A stretch of 64,000 nucleotides of DNA from Ooceraea biroi (lineage: Eukaryota > Arthropoda > Insecta > Hymenoptera > Formicidae). Made by a program: the position numbers and the translations under genes. Location: the NCBI RefSeq assembly GCF_003672135.1, contig NC_039507.1, positions 10,121,624 through 10,185,623 of the forward strand. The letters run 5' to 3'. The notes beneath the pieces are model-generated. The model worked only from the letters and a program-made list of their open reading frames with translations, did not search any database and was not told the DNA's origin. Shown in pieces: positions 60,320 through 64,000 of the stretch (the first letter of the stretch is position 1; every line of letters begins with the position of its first letter).

Positions 60320-61190
60320 CAAAAATGCGATATTTCAAGAAGATTTCAGCGCAAATTGATGGATTGTGCGTGGCAACTGCGCGCGAACGAGTGCGACGGA
60401 GCTTCTTACAAAGAGCGACTTCCAATTATACGGCCGATCAATCACGTCTGAATATCGCCGAGCAAATTATCGGAAAAAATGGGAGCGCTGCAGACGACAC
60501 GCTGATGCAACGGGAACTCGCGGGAGAGCTGGTGCGATTCGCAGCGGATCCACGTCGCTCGAGCGGACGTGGATGGAACGGCGCCATTTTTACGAGCATC
60601 AGAAGCCACCCCGAGGCCGCGGAGACACACCTTCTGACACTGATCGGCACCGCGACGCCCAGATTCCATCACTTCCACAAGCAGCCACTAGGACGGTTTC
60701 GGGGAAAAGGGAAAAGGGAACGAGGCTCCGGTGACGTTCCTTTCGGTAATGCCCGGCTACGGCGGAACAAAAGGAACGTACTTCACTTGGGCGCGAACGA
60801 GAAGGTAGCAAGACGGACCAAATCCCCAAGGTCGTTTATTAGCCGGGAGAAACCCGGAGTAGAATGGTGTGAGTGAGATCGGGTGCTCGTATGGGTAAGA
60901 GAAGGCGCCGCCGTGATGGAGGCGCCGCAAGGGTGGCGTCGCGATGGTGTACGCGAAGGTATGTGCATGTATGTGTTAGTGTACACGTAGACGTGCTCGC
61001 GCGTTCAGCGAACAGCGATGGTGGTCGCGAGGGCGGAGGAGAGATACGGATAAATGGACAGGTAGATAAATAGACAGAGAAGAGAGGCAAGGCGAAAGAG
61101 AAAGACGGGGAGCAGCCAGATATGGGTTCTGCGGGTTGCGGACCCGCTCGCCCCGGTAACGTGATTTCAGTTCGATATTTGATTTTAGGG
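60320..61190. promoter_or_regulatory. CpG-rich block
   Basis: GC-rich relative to flanks, open for 183 codons on the plus strand (60325-60876) and in other frames, without domain similarity. It may be a promoter or an untranslated exon; undecided. Confidence 0.2.
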
Positions 61191-61325
61191 AGAGGAGAGG
61201 GGAGGGGCAGAAAATTAGAGCTGAAAATCCATGTACGAGTCACTGCGATGATACAATGTCAAACAAAGTTAACACCTCGCGAGAGTGTAAGTTGATTAAA
61301 TATGCTTGGGGGAGGGGGAGGGGGA
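61188..61325 (+). repeat. G-rich tracts
   Basis: GGGAGAGGAGAGGGGAGGGG (61188-61207) and, about 100 bp on, TGGGGGAGGGGGAGGGGG (61308-61325). The second has three runs of five G and could contribute to a G-quadruplex. Confidence 0.6.
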
Positions 61326-64000
61326 TACTTATCAATATTGAGTTTCAATATTAATAATAATACATTTTCTAACACACCCCTTCTAGCACACCTCTTATTA
61401 TGTTTTTGTTGTATATTGTTATATACATATATAACAAGATATTACAAGATAATAATTTTTTACAAACAAAATATGATACTAGAAATTGTATCATAAGTTC
61501 AGGGGGAACGATCCGAAGATAGATTGTCTCTGCGATTTTCTACGCTTCAACATAAATAAAATTGTGAAAAATCTACATAAACATTATATTACATAATAAT
61601 AAAAATCACATTATACGATCATATCGTTTACATCAACGTGCAAGGCGAAAGAAGAATTTGACTTTAAAATTGTTTTTGCGAATGAAAAGTTTTTGTGACT
61701 GTGTTACTGCGTTTTATTACTGTCACATTATTAAAGAGTAGAGTTCTCATCTTTCAAGATTCTTGAACTTTTACACCTTCCGTAAACATTTCCTCTGACA
61801 CAGAATATCAGCGGAGTAAACCGAGTACGGCAGCGAAATCCTTTTCAGGGTGCAGTAAAGTAAAAAGTTCAGTCAAGAGAACAAATAAAATGTTCTACCT
61901 ATTATCCAAGTCTGATGTATTTTTAGAATACATGAAAGTAAGAAGCTTTATTTCTATTTATACGTACATATACGTAATGCCGCGCAATTCATACGGCGTT
62001 ACTGCATATGTCGGGTACTTGTACGTGCGCTTATTCTATTTTTAATTGCGTCATCGAGACACACGAGGAACAGAATGAATGCAAAATTCGATCGAGTCTA
62101 GAATGGCGTCGCGCCACGCCTCGGAGGAGCAAAATCGCCCACTTTCATGAAATATACGGCCGGGCAATATTTTAAGGGCTCCCGGCGTAATAATACTATC
62201 GTGCCTCGTAGGGCATTACAGCTGCTATGGCGAACAACCATAAAAATTCAACGAACGAGATCGTTCCCTCGTGATGTAGAACGTTATACGGCAAAAGGTT
62301 AAGCGCCATACCTACATCTAATCTAGCGTTATCTTCGCGGACAGATTCGAGCATGACCTTGGTATAGTTTTATAAATTAACGAGAGACGTTTTGTTATCT
62401 CACAAGATTAGATAAAATTCATCCCCCAAATCATGGTTAAGATTGGAAATCTAAAAATAATGCAAATAGACACCATTTTTAATTTGTGATAACAGGTACT
62501 CGTAAATATGTAATTTCTTTTAAAAATATTTTAAAACTGTTGAACAACGTTGCATAAGAATACACAATTTTCATTTAATATCACAACTTTTTTATAAGCG
62601 CGTAGAAGTAAACTAAAAATGGCAATTGTTTAAAAGTAGATTTCTCAATTCATTTGTTCTTTTTCAAATTTTAATCAATTTGCAGCAGACGTTATTTTGA
62701 CAGAGATTTTAATTTAAATTTATATTAGATCTCAAGAGGTGGATGGTATGGAAAAGTTAAACCTTTATGACAAACAATATTCTAAACAATATTCTACCAG
62801 ATTTTCGCAAATCGATTTTGAATAGCTCAACAATTCAAAGTTGAAAGCTTACACAGTACATATGAAGTATACTGTTTTGACGTACGATTATCTAGTTTGC
62901 AACAGGTTTTCACATCACTTTCGCGGATTACGCTCGTGCTATTTTATTGATTCGCGCGTGCCCGAATTAGGTGTGCGGAGGAAAGTTTCCGCTAAACGTG
63001 GAATGCTCGCGCCAAGTTCAATTCTCTGTTTGATTTCATGTTAAAGTAGGATTCGATCGATTTCATACGTGCAGAATACTTTCGTGGACTAGACAGGAAT
63101 TTGATAAGAGCGAGTTCTCGATGGTGCATCCGATAGAACCGCCGCCGCGCATACCAGAGACTCATTTGTCCAGAAGAATAATCGTTAACGTTATTGGAAT
63201 TTTGCAATGCGCCTCAGAGAATCAGACGTATTCTCTGATCAAACACAAAACTATCGAAACACTTTACAAGTGTTTGAATGATCGATGAAAAATCGTGATC
63301 AAAGAAATGGCTCGTGCGCACGCCACTGTATAACAAAAATTATCATATTAAACAGAGTGATACGAAGAAAATTGAACGTGGATTAATTTTACGTTGTGCT
63401 TTATGCGGGAAATCGTGAATTATTAATGTCCGCGCACAAAATAATCGCATACATGCACAAATCATGCAATAAAGAAAATGACCCATTAAATATTAATGTA
63501 TGAATTAATTTTATATTTTATACCCCATGATTTTTATGTATCGAATGTTGAGGGATCGTCACGGCGTGAATAATTGCGATGCATTTGTGCACACGAATAT
63601 AACGTTGTTGACATGTGTACATTACTGTAATTTTACCGTGAATAGAGAGAAAGAAAACCGTTTATTTTCGTAGCGCTCACATTCTGTTACATATTTGTGC
63701 AAATGCTTTCTCGTCGAGATCTCTGTGACTTGTGTCACAGTGATCACAGCGGATAATCGAATTTTCCGCGATATTCATTTGTTTTTGATGGATATATGGA
63801 TCATGACGCTGACAGTATCTCTACTGCATTTCTACTAATAAATTATCTAGTAATCGAATCAGTCACGATTAAGTTCCTCAGAATCTGAATATTCGAAATG
63901 ATACAGATTCATCATGTCCAAAACGTAATTAATGTCGCAACTGTGGAAAATCACAGTTGCATGCCGCAAAAAAGAAAGAAAAGTCATAAATATTGTAATC
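61326..64000. other. Non-coding, nothing recognised
   Basis: AT-rich. Short open frames only. No transposon ends, RNA genes or splice-supported exons were seen. Confidence 0.5.

Noticed and set aside
60325..60876. 183-codon plus-strand frame
   Set aside because: CpG-rich stretch with several overlapping open frames on both strands and no recognisable protein.
1..64000. Search for tRNA, rRNA, known insect microRNA seeds or CRISPR-like arrays
   Set aside because: No cloverleaf, rRNA core, regularly spaced direct repeat array or familiar microRNA was seen by eye. A covariance-model scan would be decisive.

Overview
The window looks like nuclear DNA from an insect, most likely a hymenopteran such as an ant. 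The background is AT-rich and gene-poor but full of CpG dinucleotides. It has many (GA)n and (AT)n microsatellites, small DNA-transposon remnants and very long introns. There is no sign of bacterial gene organisation, and most open frames are chance frames in intron sequence. The ordinal assignment is inference; the eukaryotic assignment is firm.

One gene accounts for every coding segment I can defend: the arthropod dystrophin gene (Dys), read on the minus strand, so transcription runs from high to low coordinates. Three exons with matching phases (35556-35345, 33663-33509, 33010-32821) encode spectrin-like repeats from the C-terminal part of the dystrophin rod, around human repeats 21-23. 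About 16-18 kb upstream lie two exons (53241-52915 and 51609-51286) that encode disordered Ser/Pro/His-rich protein. Both have phase 1 at each end, and they can splice directly into the first rod exon. Far downstream, inside an intron of more than 30 kb, lies a large exon (4000-2135) with its own start codon. It encodes a 622-residue Pro/Ala/Ser/Gln-rich head that ends at a phase-0 donor. The downstream common exons (end of rod, WW, EF-hand and ZZ region) are outside the window. This layout resembles the Drosophila Dys locus, where internal promoters give short isoforms (Dp205, Dp186, Dp117) with private N-termini on a shared C-terminus.

The remainder is intron or flank. It holds three DNA-transposon relics: a 566-bp Tc1/mariner-type element with 140-bp inverted repeats and a surviving transposase C-terminus (14573-15138), a 386-bp non-autonomous inverted-repeat element (28558-28943), and a decayed piggyBac-type element (about 59264-60181). 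There are also microsatellites, short tandem repeats, two pairs of spaced direct repeats, a 62-bp perfect palindrome and several CpG-rich stretches (about 5.4-6.3, 20.0-20.6, 41.2-42.2, 56.0-57.1 and 60.3-61.2 kb) that could be promoters or untranslated first exons. I saw no tRNA, rRNA, CRISPR array or convincing second protein-coding gene. The most interesting parts are the private dystrophin N-termini: a repeated Trp...Arg-Arg-x-x-Ser module in the 622-residue head, and the paired symmetric exons upstream.
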